From: Abelmoschus esculentus
Taxonomy: Eukaryota; Streptophyta; Magnoliopsida; Malvales; Malvaceae
Length of the DNA stretch: 64,000 nucleotides
Direction of reading: 5' to 3'
NCBI GenBank assembly: GCA_035048815.1
Contig: JAUCBN010000054.1
Location: 11,780,001-11,844,000, forward strand
Made by a program: the position numbers and the translations under genes. Position 1 is the stretch's first letter. Every line of letters starts with the position of its first letter. This document shows, in pieces, positions 22,807 through 34,064 of this stretch. Under the pieces are notes generated by a model. It did no database searches. It was not told where the DNA came from and saw nothing but the letters and a program-made list of their open reading frames with translations.

Positions 22807-23960
22807 ATGGGAGGAAAGTTTGGGAAGACGTTTGGGAAAAGGGAGGAAAGGAAGTACGATCATCGGTTTTCTTCGACGGAGGTGCACACACTGGCCGCCA
22901 TAGCTGAAGCTCTGTTCCCTGCTTTCTCACCTGCTTCTTGTTTTGAAACACAAGAAAACCAAACAGGAAAACCTGTTCGGATTTTCATGGAAACTTCAGC
23001 CTCGGAATCCACATTTCCAGACGAGGTAAAAGGAGTTTTTTTTTTCAAGCATGATTATGATTACTACACGTTCAAATGTTTGCGTCATGTTCATGTTTAT
23101 GTCGAGTCAGATTTAAAGAGGTACCAAATGTGCAATTGTTCCATTTAACAAAGGAGGCTACGTCCATTTAAGATCGGTTCTGAACCATAGATTTTTGTTA
23201 TCAATTTGAGTCATGAACTTTTTGTGTCAAACCGGCCACTAAGGTTGGCAAAATGTATGCAACTTAGTCCTTAAGTTGGTCATTACTTGCCCCCACTCAT
23301 AGTCTAATCACGACTCTACCTCTATGCGGATCATTAAAACGACAACACATGTTAAACTATAAATTTAAGAATCAATCCGATAAAAATCGTTAAGTTTAGT
23401 GGTCAATTTTTTATATTAATCCGTTAAGAAAAAAGATGGACGAACTCAGTTGTGTGGCATTTTCAACCTCATATATCAGTTCGACCCTAAAAAAGTTTGA
23501 TAGTTAATAAAAAGTTATACAATTCAGAGACTTACCAAAAGACTCAACTGATCTGTGCATATCACTAACAAACCAAGGTCTTGAAGTCACCGAACATTAC
23601 AAGAAAAACGTAATCGGAATCAAATGCGATGTCACGTCACATATGATTGTAAACAGGCAGGTTTCCAAAATCAAATTCTTCGTAAAGGGTGTCGGAATCT
23701 CGGCCTTGAAGTTGAAAACGTGCCGCAAAATTCTTCAGAGAGCAATTATTGTGGATCATGCAGGTTTGGATGCAGACGAGGATACAAGAAAGGGACCGAC
23801 ACAACATGGCTGGTCGATGCTGTTAACAATGGCGCAGTCATTTTAACAGCCTGCACAGCAGAACGCTTGATGTTGGATGTTATTGCAAAATCCTCAAACC
23901 AGAACTTCACCAAGAAACTGAGAATAGACGCCAAAGTAACAAACTCTGATATATCAAGGG
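22807..23960 (+). pseudogene. Long-chain fatty alcohol oxidase pseudogene (FAO-like)
   Basis: The first exon (22,807 to about 23,024) encodes MGGKFGKTFG, then HRFSSTEVHTLAAIAEALFP, which matches the start of plant long-chain alcohol oxidases. These are flavin enzymes of the GMC family that oxidise fatty alcohols in omega-oxidation. A GT donor follows at PDE/V. A second block (about 23,640-23,950) reads QAGFQNQILRKGC, YCGSCRFGCRRGYKKGTD and TWLVDAVNNGAVILTACTAE, from the middle of the enzyme. The exons between them, which hold the GxGxxG FAD-binding fold, are absent, as is everything C-terminal. No active enzyme could result. It converges with the interrupted zinc-finger gene on the other strand. 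Confidence 0.85.
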
Positions 23961-24294
23961 AAAGCCAACGTGGGCAGTGGGCACTTCAGACTCCCATTTA
24001 TATGCACTGTTTAGAAATAGATCATCCGATATATCAAGAACGAATGAATCCACACTAAATTCATCTCTGATACGCTTCTTTTTCTTCTTATCCAACTTCA
24101 TAGATCCCAAAATCTTTACGGTTTTGAGGGAAAGAAATGAGTACGAAATCTAATAAACTGACCCAAAGTAAAGAAAATCCAAGTAAAAAGTAAACTACAA
24201 AAACAAACTAAAGTTCAAGAATCTAAGTAAACAGTAAGCTAATCTTCTTGATGGTTGGCAACGTGTTCGATCAACATATATTTCTTCCGGAAAC

Positions 24295-24595
24295 TGTGAA
24301 GAACCAGATTAGTTGACTGTTATTAATTGTTCTTTATTTCTGTTTTAATTTTCAGTTTATGACCGTTAGTCTTGTTTAATGAAACGGTGAGTATTGTGTG
24401 AGGTGTGCAGGTGCTAAAACGTAGCCGTTTTGGCTTAGAGAGTTATTTAGGGTTGTGACAGAGGCTGAAGGTTTTTGGTCGAGAATTTTTGAACTATTTC
24501 AGTCTTTCCCTATTTTCTCTATTTCTCTCTAAATCTGTTTCTTCCTTCCTTTACTCTAATAAAAATTCTTCAGTTTTCTTCTTTGGATCGTGACA
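24295..24595 (+). repeat. 5' LTR
   Basis: A 301-bp direct repeat, starting TGTGAAGAACC and ending GGATCGTGACA, nearly identical to 27,167-27,475. It contains AATAAAAATTC near its end, a plausible polyadenylation signal. Confidence 0.93.
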
Positions 24596-25339
24596 AAGGC
24601 ATCAGAGCTCAGGTTACATCTTCGGAAATGACGATGCAGAATGCTGATACAAACGCTCCACCTCAGGCGCAAATTCCAGATTGGCGATCAGTTACAAATA
24701 AGCTTCAGGAGAAGGTTGATCGATTGGAAGTGACTATCAATTCCCGATTCCAAGATATGCAAAGGACGATGCTGGCTAATTTACATAAGATGATGGAGAT
24801 TGCATTGGGCAAAAAAATCGATATTGGCGAAATGTTAGATCAACATACAGGAGTTTTGGGCTCTCCTCAAACGTCTTCGAGGAATCCTGAACCCTTACCT
24901 ATTTCAGTGCCAATTGAGGATCGACCAATACAAAATCCTTCAGTGGGGACTTCGATTGAGGTTGAAGACACTAAGACCCCGGTTCAGGATGAGTCTTCAC
25001 ACACTCACAATTTTGCGTACAAGTTATTGTGCCCAAAGTTTGATGGTGTGAACTTCAAGAGTTGGGACTATAAGATTGAGCAGTATTTTGAAGCAGAGAG
25101 GGTTTCGGATGCAACTAAAGTCCGAGTAGTGATGTTGCACCTCGAAGGGGAAGCATTGCAGTGGCATCAGTTTATTATTAAAACTATGCGAGGTATACCT
25201 TTACCTTCTTGGGAACAATATTTAATATTGTTAAAAGGAGCATTTTGCTCCTGACAGATTTGAAGATTTCTTTGCGGATTTAGTAGCTTTAAGGCAGACA
25301 AACACTGCTGAATAATATTACGAGGATTTCATTCACCTA
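24583..25339 (+). pseudogene. Retrotransposon gag, frameshifted
   Basis: The frame from 24,583 encodes a coiled-coil N-terminus and then the retrotransposon gag core: KLLCPKFDGVNFKSWDYKIE, VVMLHLEGEALQWHQ, WEQYLILL. At about 25,250 the frame shifts; the continuation RFEDFFADLVALRQT and an in-frame TAA (about 25,310) lead into LLTQVELPDDY. A full gag protein would therefore not be made without frameshifting and readthrough. The order matches Ty3/Gypsy gag. No frame is offered for a restored protein. Confidence 0.82.
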
Positions 25340-26137
25340 TTGACTCAAGTAGAATTGCCTGATGATTATACCCTGAGTCTGTTTAAACACTACCTTAGGA
25401 TTGAGATTAGTCCTATGATAAAATTATTGCAACCAAAGTCTTTAATTGATGCGTTTCATTTGGCGAGGCATGTGGAGGCTATGTTGCCTGCAGGGACACG
25501 GGGTAATAGTCCTCATTTTTCAGGTAAGGGGACTGTTCTATTATCAGTTTCTATACCTTCTAGGCCTACTAATAGTATTTCTCGAGGATCAGTGGGGTCA
25601 ACTTCCTCTAGGTTCTCAACACCAGCTGTGGTGAGTCCAAGTACTACTAAGAGTAACATTCAAGGGCCTGTTAAAGGACAAGGGAAGGTTCTTTCAGCTA
25701 GTGAAATTAAAGAGAAGAGGAGGTGTGCATCTAAATATACATCAGGGCATAAGTGTTCAAGGACCCAACTATATCAAATTTTGGTAGAGGGAGACCAAGA
25801 AGTGTTTTTGGACTATCCAAAAACAATCGATTTAAAAGTTGGAAACAGTGCAAAAGAGGATGATCCTATTTTATTTTTTAGTGCTATGTGGGGAGCAACA
25901 TATTTGGAAACTATGAAGCTGGAAGTAAAAATTGGGGGAATTACTTGTGTAATTTTGGTGGATTCAGGTAGAACACATAATTTCTTGAACATGGTCATGG
26001 TTAAAAGGTTGAAATGGTTAGTGGACAAGAAGCAGCAAATTAAAGTGATGGTAGCTGATGGTAATGTAGTGACCACTGCTGGAAAATGCAAGGATGTTCA
26101 CTGGAAGATACAAAATTTAAAATTTATGACAGGGTTT
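25340..26137 (+). CDS. Retrotransposon gag C-terminus, degenerate zinc knuckle and aspartic protease
   Basis: This is part of an open frame of 366 codons (25,340-26,440). It starts with the gag C-terminal domain (ISPMIKLLQPKSLIDAFHLA). A degenerate knuckle (CASKYTSGHKCS) and YQILVEGD linker follow, then a retropepsin-like segment with VDSGRTHNFL. The catalytic Asp-Ser-Gly is present at 25,961-25,969; the residue after it is Arg, where Ala is usual. The protease C-terminal part (GKCKDVHWKIQNLKF) leads directly, in frame, into the captured host segment near 26,138. Confidence 0.82.
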
Positions 26138-27060
26138 GAGATGGAAGAGAAGGTTTTGGGAGAACAACGTAGAGATCTTGAATTTACTGTACAACAATGT
26201 GAGAAGCAATGTGAAGAGGTTAAGTTGAAGGAGAAATCGGTAAAAGATAGGAGGGAGAAAGTTGGGTTGAAGGAGAGAGATTTGGAGAAGTGGTATAAGT
26301 TGAAAAAAGAGCTATTTAGATCGAAAATGAATCATTTTGAGCAGTGTTCTAGAGATCTTACAATGGCAAAACAAAAACAGAATAAAGATTGCTTGAGAGA
26401 AATCAAATTGAAAGAGAAGCAAATAGAAGAATCATCTTAGGAGCTGGAAAGAAAATATAAATTACAATTTGAAGATCTTGAATATAAATTTAAGCTATGT
26501 GATCAGAGATTCATGGAGCTAAAGCTTAAGGAGAAATTGGTTAAAGATCGGTTTGAAGAGATCGAGGCCAAAGACCGACAGCTTGGGTTGAAAGAGAGGG
26601 ATTTTGAGTTAAAGGAAAAAGTTTTTGAGCAACATTTTCGGGAGCTTGAAGCCAAAGAGAAACATTATGGTAAATGTTTGAGAAAAGTTGAACTAAGAGA
26701 GAAGGAGATTGAAGAATTATCTGCTGAACATAAAAGAAAGTATGAGCAATGGTCCAACGAGCTTGAGTTCAATGTTAAAAGGTGTGAGCAGCGGTTTTGC
26801 ATACATATGGACGGAAAGGATTTACAGATGTTCCTAAATGAGCGCTGGAAAGAGCATGGTTCAATACGTACTGAAGTTGCTACGGCTCTTCTACTTGCTG
26901 CAGATCCTGCAAAGCTTGTCTTGGATGCAATGAAAGGGTTTTACCCTCCATATTTGAGTAAAGGAGGCAGGGAGTTTGAAGGGAATGTTGTCAAAAGAAG
27001 TTGCATTCTCTTGTTAGAACAGTTGATGAAAATCTCACCTGAAGTTCTTGTTGAGGGTCC
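26138..27060 (+). other. Captured FRIGIDA-like host gene segment
   Basis: Directly after the protease the frame continues into about 220 residues of charged coiled coil made of repeats such as KEKxxExRxxELEAKEKxxG. The FRIGIDA-like core follows: DGKDLQMFLNERWKEHGSIR, then TALLLAADPAKLVLDAMKGF, and FEGNVVKRSCILLLEQLMKI. FRIGIDA-like proteins are plant nuclear factors related to the flowering regulator FRIGIDA; the exact parent is not identifiable here. One TAG (26,438-26,440) interrupts the frame, which is otherwise open to 27,154. The segment has no visible intron, consistent with capture from RNA. The last 90 codons of a normal family member are missing. Confidence 0.85.
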
Positions 27061-27166
27061 AATGTTTTCCCTAAGGATTTCACCTGGGAGGTGCTGCATC
27101 ATCTGCAACGGTGGTTTTCACAATTTAATCCTTGAGGACAAGGATTATTTTTGAAGGAGGGAGTAC

Positions 27167-27475
27167 TATGAAGAACCAGATTAGTTGACTGTTATTAATT
27201 GTTCTTTATTTCTGTTTTAATTTTCAGTTTATGACCGTTAGTCTTTTTTAATGAAAGGGTGAGTATTGTGTGAGGTGTGCAGGTGCTAAAACGTAGCCGT
27301 TTTGGCTTAGAGAGTTATTTAGGGTTGTGGCAGAGGCTGAGGGTTTTTGGTCGAGAATTTTTGAACTATTTCAGTCTTTCCCTATTTTCTTTATTTCTCT
27401 ATTTCTCTCTAAATCTGTTTCTTCCTTCCCTTACTCTAATAAAAATTCTTCAGTTTTCTTCTTTGGATCGTGATA
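27167..27475 (+). repeat. 3' LTR
   Basis: The partner of the LTR at 24,295-24,595. It starts TATGAAGAACC, ends GGATCGTGATA, and contains an extra 8-bp step in the TTTCTCTATTTCTCT tract. It is followed by the target duplication GAAAC. Confidence 0.93.
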
Positions 27476-27595
27476 GAAACTCAGCTTGCATTCCGAACAA
27501 TATCCACCTTCATCACGATCTCTATGGACGTCAACGATATGACAATCAAGCCCATTTTTTAGTTTGAACCATTTTCCACAAAAGCAATGATAAGG

Positions 27596-28011
27596 ACCTT
27601 CGGAGATTTTTTTTTTCTTTCTTTCTTGCTGTTTGTCATCTTTATTGTTTTAGGAACTATACTTTCGAAGGAAGAATATATACATACACATTTATAATAT
27701 TGTTAAAGGAAGACTCTTTCTTGAATCTTGAAGCCACGTTGACAAGTCATTGTGAGGAGTTAAATAATTATTTTTCATTCATTTGAGGGAGAGACTCTTA
27801 GGTGATCACTATTTACTACGTTATCTATAGTTCAAACAATTATGACTGTTCATTTTTAAATAACTACCTAATAACTACTCACCCACTAATTACATGTAGG
27901 AAAGAGGTGATGATTCACTTGAAAAAAAATTAAGATGAATCATCTTGATTAATTGGGACTACGAATGACATGGTGAACAAGATTCACCTAATATTTTTTC
28001 CTAAACTAGGG
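27596..28011. other. Intergenic DNA upstream of the split zinc-finger gene
   Basis: No clear exon was found. The zinc-finger frame meets a stop on the minus strand at about 27,630, just beyond a purine-rich tract. A more distant first exon cannot be excluded. Confidence 0.4.
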
Positions 28012-28200
28012 TGTAAATGTGCCGAGTAGTACTAAACTTGACTCGATTTGTTAAAATTTCGAGCTTGAGTAATTTTTAACGAGTCTAAAAAATTTGAGTT
28101 ACATTCGGCTCGTTAAGAACTATAGTTGAGTTTGAGTTTTTTTCGATCTCAATCGAGTTAAATATTGACCGATCTTTGATCGTGTTGGACTTGAACAACT
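28012..28200. repeat. Dispersed repeat, copy 2 (partner at 11.2 kb)
   Basis: Same orientation as 11,165-11,365, starting TAGGGTGTAAATGTGCCGAG and ending near AAATATTGACCG. The two differ by scattered substitutions and small deletions. Confidence 0.7.
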
Positions 28201-28314
28201 CGTTATCTCTCATGCCTCATTTGAAATATTGCCAAGAAAAAAAATTGATACACAAATTATGTAAATTCAAACTTATTCATTTTAAGGTATAAAGTGTTAG
28301 TTTAAGGTTTGAAT

Positions 28315-28375
28315 ATTAAAATTTTGGATTTAGATTTTAGGTTTAGGGTTTAGAAATTTAGATTTTAAATTAAAA
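28315..28375. repeat. Short telomere-like repeat patch
   Basis: Degenerate TTTAGG units (GATTTTAGGTTTAGGGTTTA) followed by A/T-rich tail, resembling part of the dispersed family at 17.4, 38.9 and 42.3 kb. Confidence 0.5.
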
Positions 28376-28514
28376 AAAATAAAATTTTAGTATATTATAT
28401 TTTTAAATAACTTACGAATTTTCTAGGTAATTGTAGTTTAATTGACCAATCGAATGCCTTGCTTAAATTTTCGGGCAACTAATAATTAAGTGAAAGAAAT
28501 ATAGAAGTGGGAAA

Positions 28515-28610
28515 AAGGTATTGATCGAAAACAACTCTTTTTATAGGGCAAGACTTGGGATAACTAGTTATTCAACTTGCACTACCAACCCATTTTCAAA
28601 GTTTCAAACT
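28515..28610. repeat. Shared upstream flank, second copy
   Basis: Matches 18,760-18,885 upstream of piece iv, including ACTTGCACTACCAACCC. It supports common origin of pieces iv and v. Confidence 0.65.
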
Positions 28611-28800
28611 TTCTAAGATATCCTACGGTCTGACGTTTTATTATACAAGAAACTACCGGTGAGTAATCAGTCGAGTCGAATAAAAAAATTGAGTCCATCG
28701 TTGAAGAGTCCTTTTGTATAGCAATCCTCTTCGTTCAAAACCTACTTGTGTTGCACTCTAGTTCTTGTCCTTGCCGATGAACCAACATCTCTCAAATACA

Positions 28801-29240
28801 AATCAGTCAACAAAGCATATGGAAGCGTTCAACTCTTTTTACTCTGTTTACATTCAAGTTGTAATTCTTCTGGCATGCTTCAACTTTCTGGGCCTTAACT
28901 TGCTTGGTTTAGCATGTAATTAGAGGAAATGGGACAGATCAACAAGCTTTACTCCAGTTCAAAGCCAAGATAACGGGTGATCAGATTGGGGTTATGGAGT
29001 CTTGGAATAGTTCGATTCATTTCTGTCAATGGCGTGGTGTTACGTGCGGTCACAAGCATCAGAGAGTCACGAAGTTGGAACTGCAATTCCTCGGACTCTG
29101 AGGGTCGCTATCACCATACATTGGAAATTTAAGCTTTCTCAGGGTCTTGGATCTTGCAGCCAACGGCTTCTAAAACCAGATTCCACTAGAGATCGGTCGT
29201 TTAAGAAGATTGGAAACATTAGAACTGACTAATAATTCCG
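28801..29240 (+). pseudogene. LRR receptor kinase N-terminal fragment (piece v)
   Basis: Begins with ATG at 28,819 and a hydrophobic signal segment (YIQVVILLACFNFLGLNLL), then a stop and frame shift at about 28,920. The LRR cap follows (GTDQQALLQFKAKITGDQIG, CQWRGVTCG) and the first LRRs, with further stops near 29,100 and 29,174. The receptor sequence breaks at LELTNNSVK, where an LTR-like sequence starts. It is clearly dead. Confidence 0.85.
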
Positions 29241-29561
29241 TGAAGACCATCGGAGCCAGTCCTGCCGCACGTCAGGAGCAAGCCCGCCACACCTTAGGGC
29301 CCAAGGGACTATATAAAGAAGCTTACCCCCACGTCATTATTTACTTCGTTTTGAGTTTTGCTCTCAAGCAATATACTCTGTTTTCTAGACGTTTTCAACG
29401 TTCAATAAAAGTACTGAGCTGTCGCTCGGGTTTCAACCACGTTCTCTTTTTTTGTTTATTATTTCTCGAGTATTCACGTTTAGGCGTAACTTAGACGCTT
29501 AATCACACTAAAAAGGGGCGTCTAAGGCCGCATGTCTCGATTGAAACTCCAGGGCGTGACA
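29241..29561 (+). mobile_element. LTR fragment of an LTR retrotransposon
   Basis: A GC-rich stretch unlike its flanks contains a TATA box (ACTATATAAAG at about 29,309), a CAATAAAA polyadenylation-like signal, and the ending GGGCGTGACA at 29,561. This order is that of the 3' two thirds of an LTR. Its left end is fused to the receptor fragment and no inner retroelement sequence follows, so it is a truncated solo LTR or a recombination product. Confidence 0.65.
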
Positions 29562-30847
29562 CATATCTCCAAATAATGATCTTTTATTCTAAATTGCCCC
29601 ATAAATTTTAGAATATTCTAATTTCATCCCAAATTATAAGTATATGCTAATAATATCACATGTTAATTATAAGAACGTTCAATTTTTTTTTAATTATCAT
29701 GTAAAAGTTGATGTAGATTATGTATCAATATGATGTGACATAAATGGAGATTTAAAGATAAAATTGAAATATTCAAAGTTCGGGACCAATTTAGAATGAA
29801 TGTAATAATTTAGGATGAATTTAGAATTTTCAAAAGTTTGTGATCAATTTAGATAGAAAGTTAAAGTTTGGAGATAGAATTGATATATTCAAAAATTTAT
29901 AAATCAATTTATAACATGGATAGTAGTTTGGGGATGATTGATGCAATTAACTCAAAAATAAAATAAAATTTTAAAAATAAAAAAACTAAATCTTATTAAG
30001 AACCCTAATTTTAATTTCTAAGTCTTACCACTTAAACCTAACCCTAAACTCTATTCCCAAGATGACCATCCTAGCCACCTCTTCTCTTTCACAAGATCTT
30101 TTCATTGTTTCTTCTATTCTTTCTCTTTGTAAGTTCTTACAATGAGTTAAGGCTCTGCAAAGATCTTGTCTTCAAGATTTGATCTCAACACGTAAAGTTA
30201 CAGTACTCTCCAAGATGTCTGTTGCTTAGAAGAGGATGGATGATTCTGTAAACTGATGAATGATGGTTTAATTCCGTGCAATATAACCATCACCATCAAG
30301 CCATGAACATGCTTTTCCTACTAATACCAGCATTAGCCTAGTAATTCGTTCTCGTCCTTTAAATCAGGTACACATACAATGGAATAGAAAATATATATAT
30401 ATGTATATTGTCACATGGGAAACCTAGTTTTGCAGCAGACAAGATGGCGTCCCAATATATATGGACATGCACATGCTGAATTAAATTAATGCTATTGTGC
30501 GTTGACTAGATTTAAAGACAAGAACTAACTAGTTGGCTTCTGGACTTTCTGAATTTAGAGATGATTGACCCTGATTCCAAGTTTATTGTTAATAAACAAT
30601 GCAGTGTTGGAAAAAAATGAAAGAATTTAGTATGGGAATTGGGAAGTATGCTTCAGTTATGGAAAAAATCACATGGAGCATAAAGCCAAACAAAGAAAAG
30701 TCAAACCCTGAGTCGAAGCACCTGAACCAATTGACAGATTATATTAGTGTTGGAAAACTATTTATATTGCACTCTTGTTCTTGTCAATGAGCACAGAAGT
30801 CTCAAATACAAATCAATCTCATCAATTAAGAAATTTATTGATTCAGG
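29562..30847. other. Intergenic DNA upstream of the full-length receptor pseudogene
   Basis: No gene was seen. Between 29,740 and 29,960 there are irregular repeats of a unit like TTCAAAAGTTTGTGATCAATT. A short TA microsatellite lies near 30,390. The 63-codon frame at 30,599 lacks family features. Confidence 0.5.
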
Positions 30848-33800
30848 TTGATGCAGTTAACAAGAAAGCATATGGAAGAGTCCAGCTTGCTTTCCCTTGT
30901 CTACCTTCAATTTATAGTTATTCTCTCGTTCTTAAACTTGCAGAGTCTTAACTTGATCGGTTTAGCAACAGCAGCTCCTGTAGTAGTTAGGGGAAATGAC
31001 ACCGATCAGGAAGCGTTACTCCAGTTCAAAGCCAAGATAACCGGTGATCAGCTCGGGATTATGGAGTCGTGGAACAGTTCTGTTCACTTCTGTCAGTGGC
31101 CTGGTGTTGCATGCAGTCTCAAGCATCAGAGAGTCACCAAGTTGGACCTGTCATCACTCAAACTCTCGGGATCTTTATCACCATTCATTGGGAATTTGAG
31201 CTTTCTCAGGGATTTCAATCTTTCTAGAAACAGCTTCTACAACCACATTCCTCAAGAACTTGGACGTTTACGAAGACTGGAAAGATTAGGTCTGGCACGA
31301 AACTCCTTCAGTGGTGAAATTCCTTCCAATCTCTCTGCTTGTTCTAAGCTTACATTTCTTACTATGGAACGCAACCAGCTAACAGGAGAAATACCGACTC
31401 TTCTGAGTCACTTGTCAAGCCTGAAAATCATATTTATTTACAGCAATAGATTAACGGGGAACATCCCACCTTCCTTCGGGAACTTGACATCCCTGGAGAT
31501 GCTTAATTTGCGTGGTAATGCATTGAATGGGAGTATACCTGAAGCTCTTGGACGACTATCGAATCTTTCGTATTTTGCCATCACTGAAAATGCAATTTCT
31601 GGCAATGTTCCTGCTGCAATGTTCAATCTGTCCAACATTAGACACATCGATATTGCTGGAAACAAGATTCAAGGTACACTTCCTTCTAACTTAGCAATCA
31701 CTATGCCATTTCTTGAGTTCTTTTCTGTAGGGAGAAACAAATTCTCTGGACATATCCCGACTTCAATATCCAATGCCTCGAATCTGCATAAATTTCAAAT
31801 TAATGATAATGGATTTAGTGGAAACGTGCCTTCGTTGGAAAAGCTAGATAAATTGTCTGCATTTCATATATCCGGAAACCCTTTGGGACATGGGACAGAA
31901 GGTGACTTGAACTTTTTCTGCACTTTAGTCAATAAAACCAAACTAACAACACTAAGTATAAATGACAATAACTTTGGAGGGGTATTTCCTGAATGCATTA
32001 GCAATTTTTCTAGCACGCTTCAGCGTATAGCAATAGGAAGGAACAAAATATCAGGAAGAATCCCAGATGGGATAGGAAATCTCATCAACTTGGAAATTCT
32101 ATCGATGGGAAGAAATCAAATATCCGGTCCTATTCCCTTCTGCTCATAAAAATTTTCTCTCTGGGACTATTCCCCATTCTATTGGAAACTTAACAGTGTT
32201 AACCGCGCTTCGACTAAGTTTTAATAATCTTCAGGGTAGCATTCCTTCAAGTCTAGGCAAATGTCAAAATTTGCTTTCATTGCGTATTTCTCATAACAAT
32301 CTTAGTGGACCAATACCCCCTGAAGTAATTGGAATTTCATCCTTGTCCATAAAATTAGACTTGTCATCAAATCATTTGACTGGTGAGCTTCCGGTTGAAG
32401 TAGAAAAACTAAAACATCTAGGCTGATTGCATGTTTCTCACAACAGATTATCTGGTTTGCTTCCGAAAAGCCTTGGTAGTTGTGTAAGTCTAGAGAAGTT
32501 GAACTTGAAGGACAATTTGTTTGAAGGGCCCATTCCTTCATCTTGGAGTTCATTGAGAGGTCTTGTGTCATTGGACTTATCCAGCAATAATCTGTCGGGT
32601 AATGTTCCAGAATTTCTTGTGAGCTTTCAGGCATTGAAGTATTTAAATCTCTCTTTCAACGATTTTGAGGGAATGATACCAAGTGAAGGAGTCTTTAAGA
32701 ATGCAAGTGTAACATTTGTTGAGGGAAACAATAAACTTTGTGGAGGCATACCTCAATTAAACTTGTCCAGATGTAACTCAAAAGTATCATCAAGAAGTTC
32801 AATCAAAATTGCAATTGTTGTTGTGAGTTTAGGAGTTGCTTTGGTTTTCACTTGACTCCTCATCTTGTGGTTCAGTAAGAAAAAGAAGAAGCCAATAGCA
32901 ATTTTTGAAGAAAATTCACTCTTTCGGTTATCATATCAAAACATCCTAAAGGCTACTGATGGATTCTCCGAGCTGAATTTGCTTGGATCTGGAAGCTTTG
33001 GCTCTGTATACAAAGGAATTCTTAAAGACAGTGGAGCAACTATTGCTGTAAAGGTGGTTAATCTTCTAAATCGGGGGGCTTCTAGGAGTTTCTTGACTGA
33101 ATGTGAGGCCTTAAAAAACATTCGACATCGAGATCTTGTCAAGGTATTAACAGCCATTTCAGGTATCGATTACCAAGGTAATGATTTCAAAGCATTGGTT
33201 TATGAGTTCATGGCAAATGGAAGCTTGGAGAACTGGTTGCATCCATCTACGGTTATCAATGAACCGGAGACGAGGACGAGGGGAGACCTTAACTTCTCTC
33301 AAAGAGTTAGTGTGGCCATTGATGTTGCTCATGCACTTGAATATTTGCACCATCATTGTGAAACACCAATCATTCATTGTGACCTCAAGCCAAGCAATAT
33401 TCTACTCGACGAGGATATGATTGGTCACATAAGTGATTTCGGCTTAGCAAAACTCCTCTCTACAGGCATGTTGAACAATTGTGCTAATCATTCAAGCTCC
33501 CTTGGATTAAGAGGAACTATTGGTTATGCTCCCCCAGGTATGTTTAATTTATTCTTTTCTTTCATTATTTAAAGGAAAAACATACAATATAAGAATATTT
33601 AAAGGGTTTTTCTTAATTTGCATTTGTTTGTCTAAGTAATTTGTGAGCAATTGGTTGTAGAATATGGCATGGGAAGTGAGCTGTCAACAAATGGTGATGT
33701 CTATAGTTATGGTATCTTCTTGCTAGAGATGTTTACGGGTAAAAGGCCAACTGATGAAATGTTCAGAGAAGGTTTCAATCTTCATAACTTTGTTAAAGCT

Positions 33801-34064
33801 GCTTTGCCAGAACGAATGATTGAGATTGTAGATCCATTTCTTCTCCAAGAAAGAGTCAGACGAGGAACAATTGCAGATATTATTCTCAGTGGAAACAACT
33901 TGGGAAACGAGAGACATCTTCAGTGCTTGGTTTCAATATTTGAAATAGGACTCGCTTGTTCCTTTGAATCACCAAGTGAGCGGATCGACATGAGGGATGT
34001 TGTTGCCAAGCTTTGTTCCATCAGAAACAAGCTTCATCCAACTCGTCGTGAGATTCGAATTTAA
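30848..34064 (+). pseudogene. Near full-length LRR-XII receptor kinase pseudogene (piece vi)
   Basis: This copy has the complete layout: signal segment (residues about 15-40), LRR cap (DTDQEALLQFKAKITGDQ, CQWPGVAC), about 20 LRRs, cap with NKLCGG, membrane helix, KKKKK, and a non-RD kinase (GSGSFGSVYKG, IIHCDLKPSN, DFG). One intron (33,538-33,660) lies in the kinase at the position usual for this subfamily. It is disabled by a deletion of about 35 nt near 32,143 that shifts the frame to a TAA, a TGA at 32,424, and a TGA at 32,853 in the membrane helix. The left-arm copy has sense codons at the last two sites. The second half lies in the right arm of the inverted repeat. Confidence 0.9.

Larger units (their letters stand above)
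24295..27475 (+). mobile_element. Chimeric Ty3/Gypsy-type LTR retrotransposon carrying a FRIGIDA-like gene fragment
   Basis: The element is bounded by two LTRs of about 300 bp starting TG/TA and ending GTGACA/GTGATA, flanked by a 5-bp duplication GAAAC (24,290-24,294; 27,476-27,480). After the 5' LTR comes a degenerate tRNA-Met-type primer site (CATCAGAGC), and before the 3' LTR a purine-rich tract (GAAGGAGGGAG). Inside are gag, a zinc-knuckle region and an aspartic protease. Reverse transcriptase, RNase H and nearly all of integrase are missing; in their place is a coiled coil plus a FRIGIDA-like domain. A short integrase-type tail (FTWEVLHHLQ, FSQFNP) precedes the 3' LTR. It is non-autonomous. 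By eye the LTRs differ by about seven substitutions and one 8-bp indel, so insertion is fairly recent. Confidence 0.9.
24239..27590 (-). pseudogene. C2H2 zinc-finger gene split by the retrotransposon
   Basis: On the minus strand, 27,590-27,476 reads GPYHCFCGKWFKLKNGLDCH, IVDVHRDRDEGGYCSECKLS. Removing the element and one GAAAC copy, the frame continues at 24,294 as RKKYMLIEHVANHQED and stops at 24,239. This gives one C-x-C...H-x4-H finger, and then a normal C-x2-C-x12-H-x4-H finger whose cysteines lie on one side of the insertion and histidines on the other. The exact continuity of frame across the target duplication is strong evidence that the gene existed before insertion. Upstream exons could not be identified, and the family is not recognised. 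The gene is disrupted in this haplotype. Confidence 0.75.

Noticed and set aside
23907..24110. Minus-strand frame MGSMKLDKKKKKRIRDEFSV near the alcohol oxidase relic
   Set aside because: It lies beyond the stop of the split zinc-finger gene and overlaps the oxidase exon. No splice link or family match was seen.
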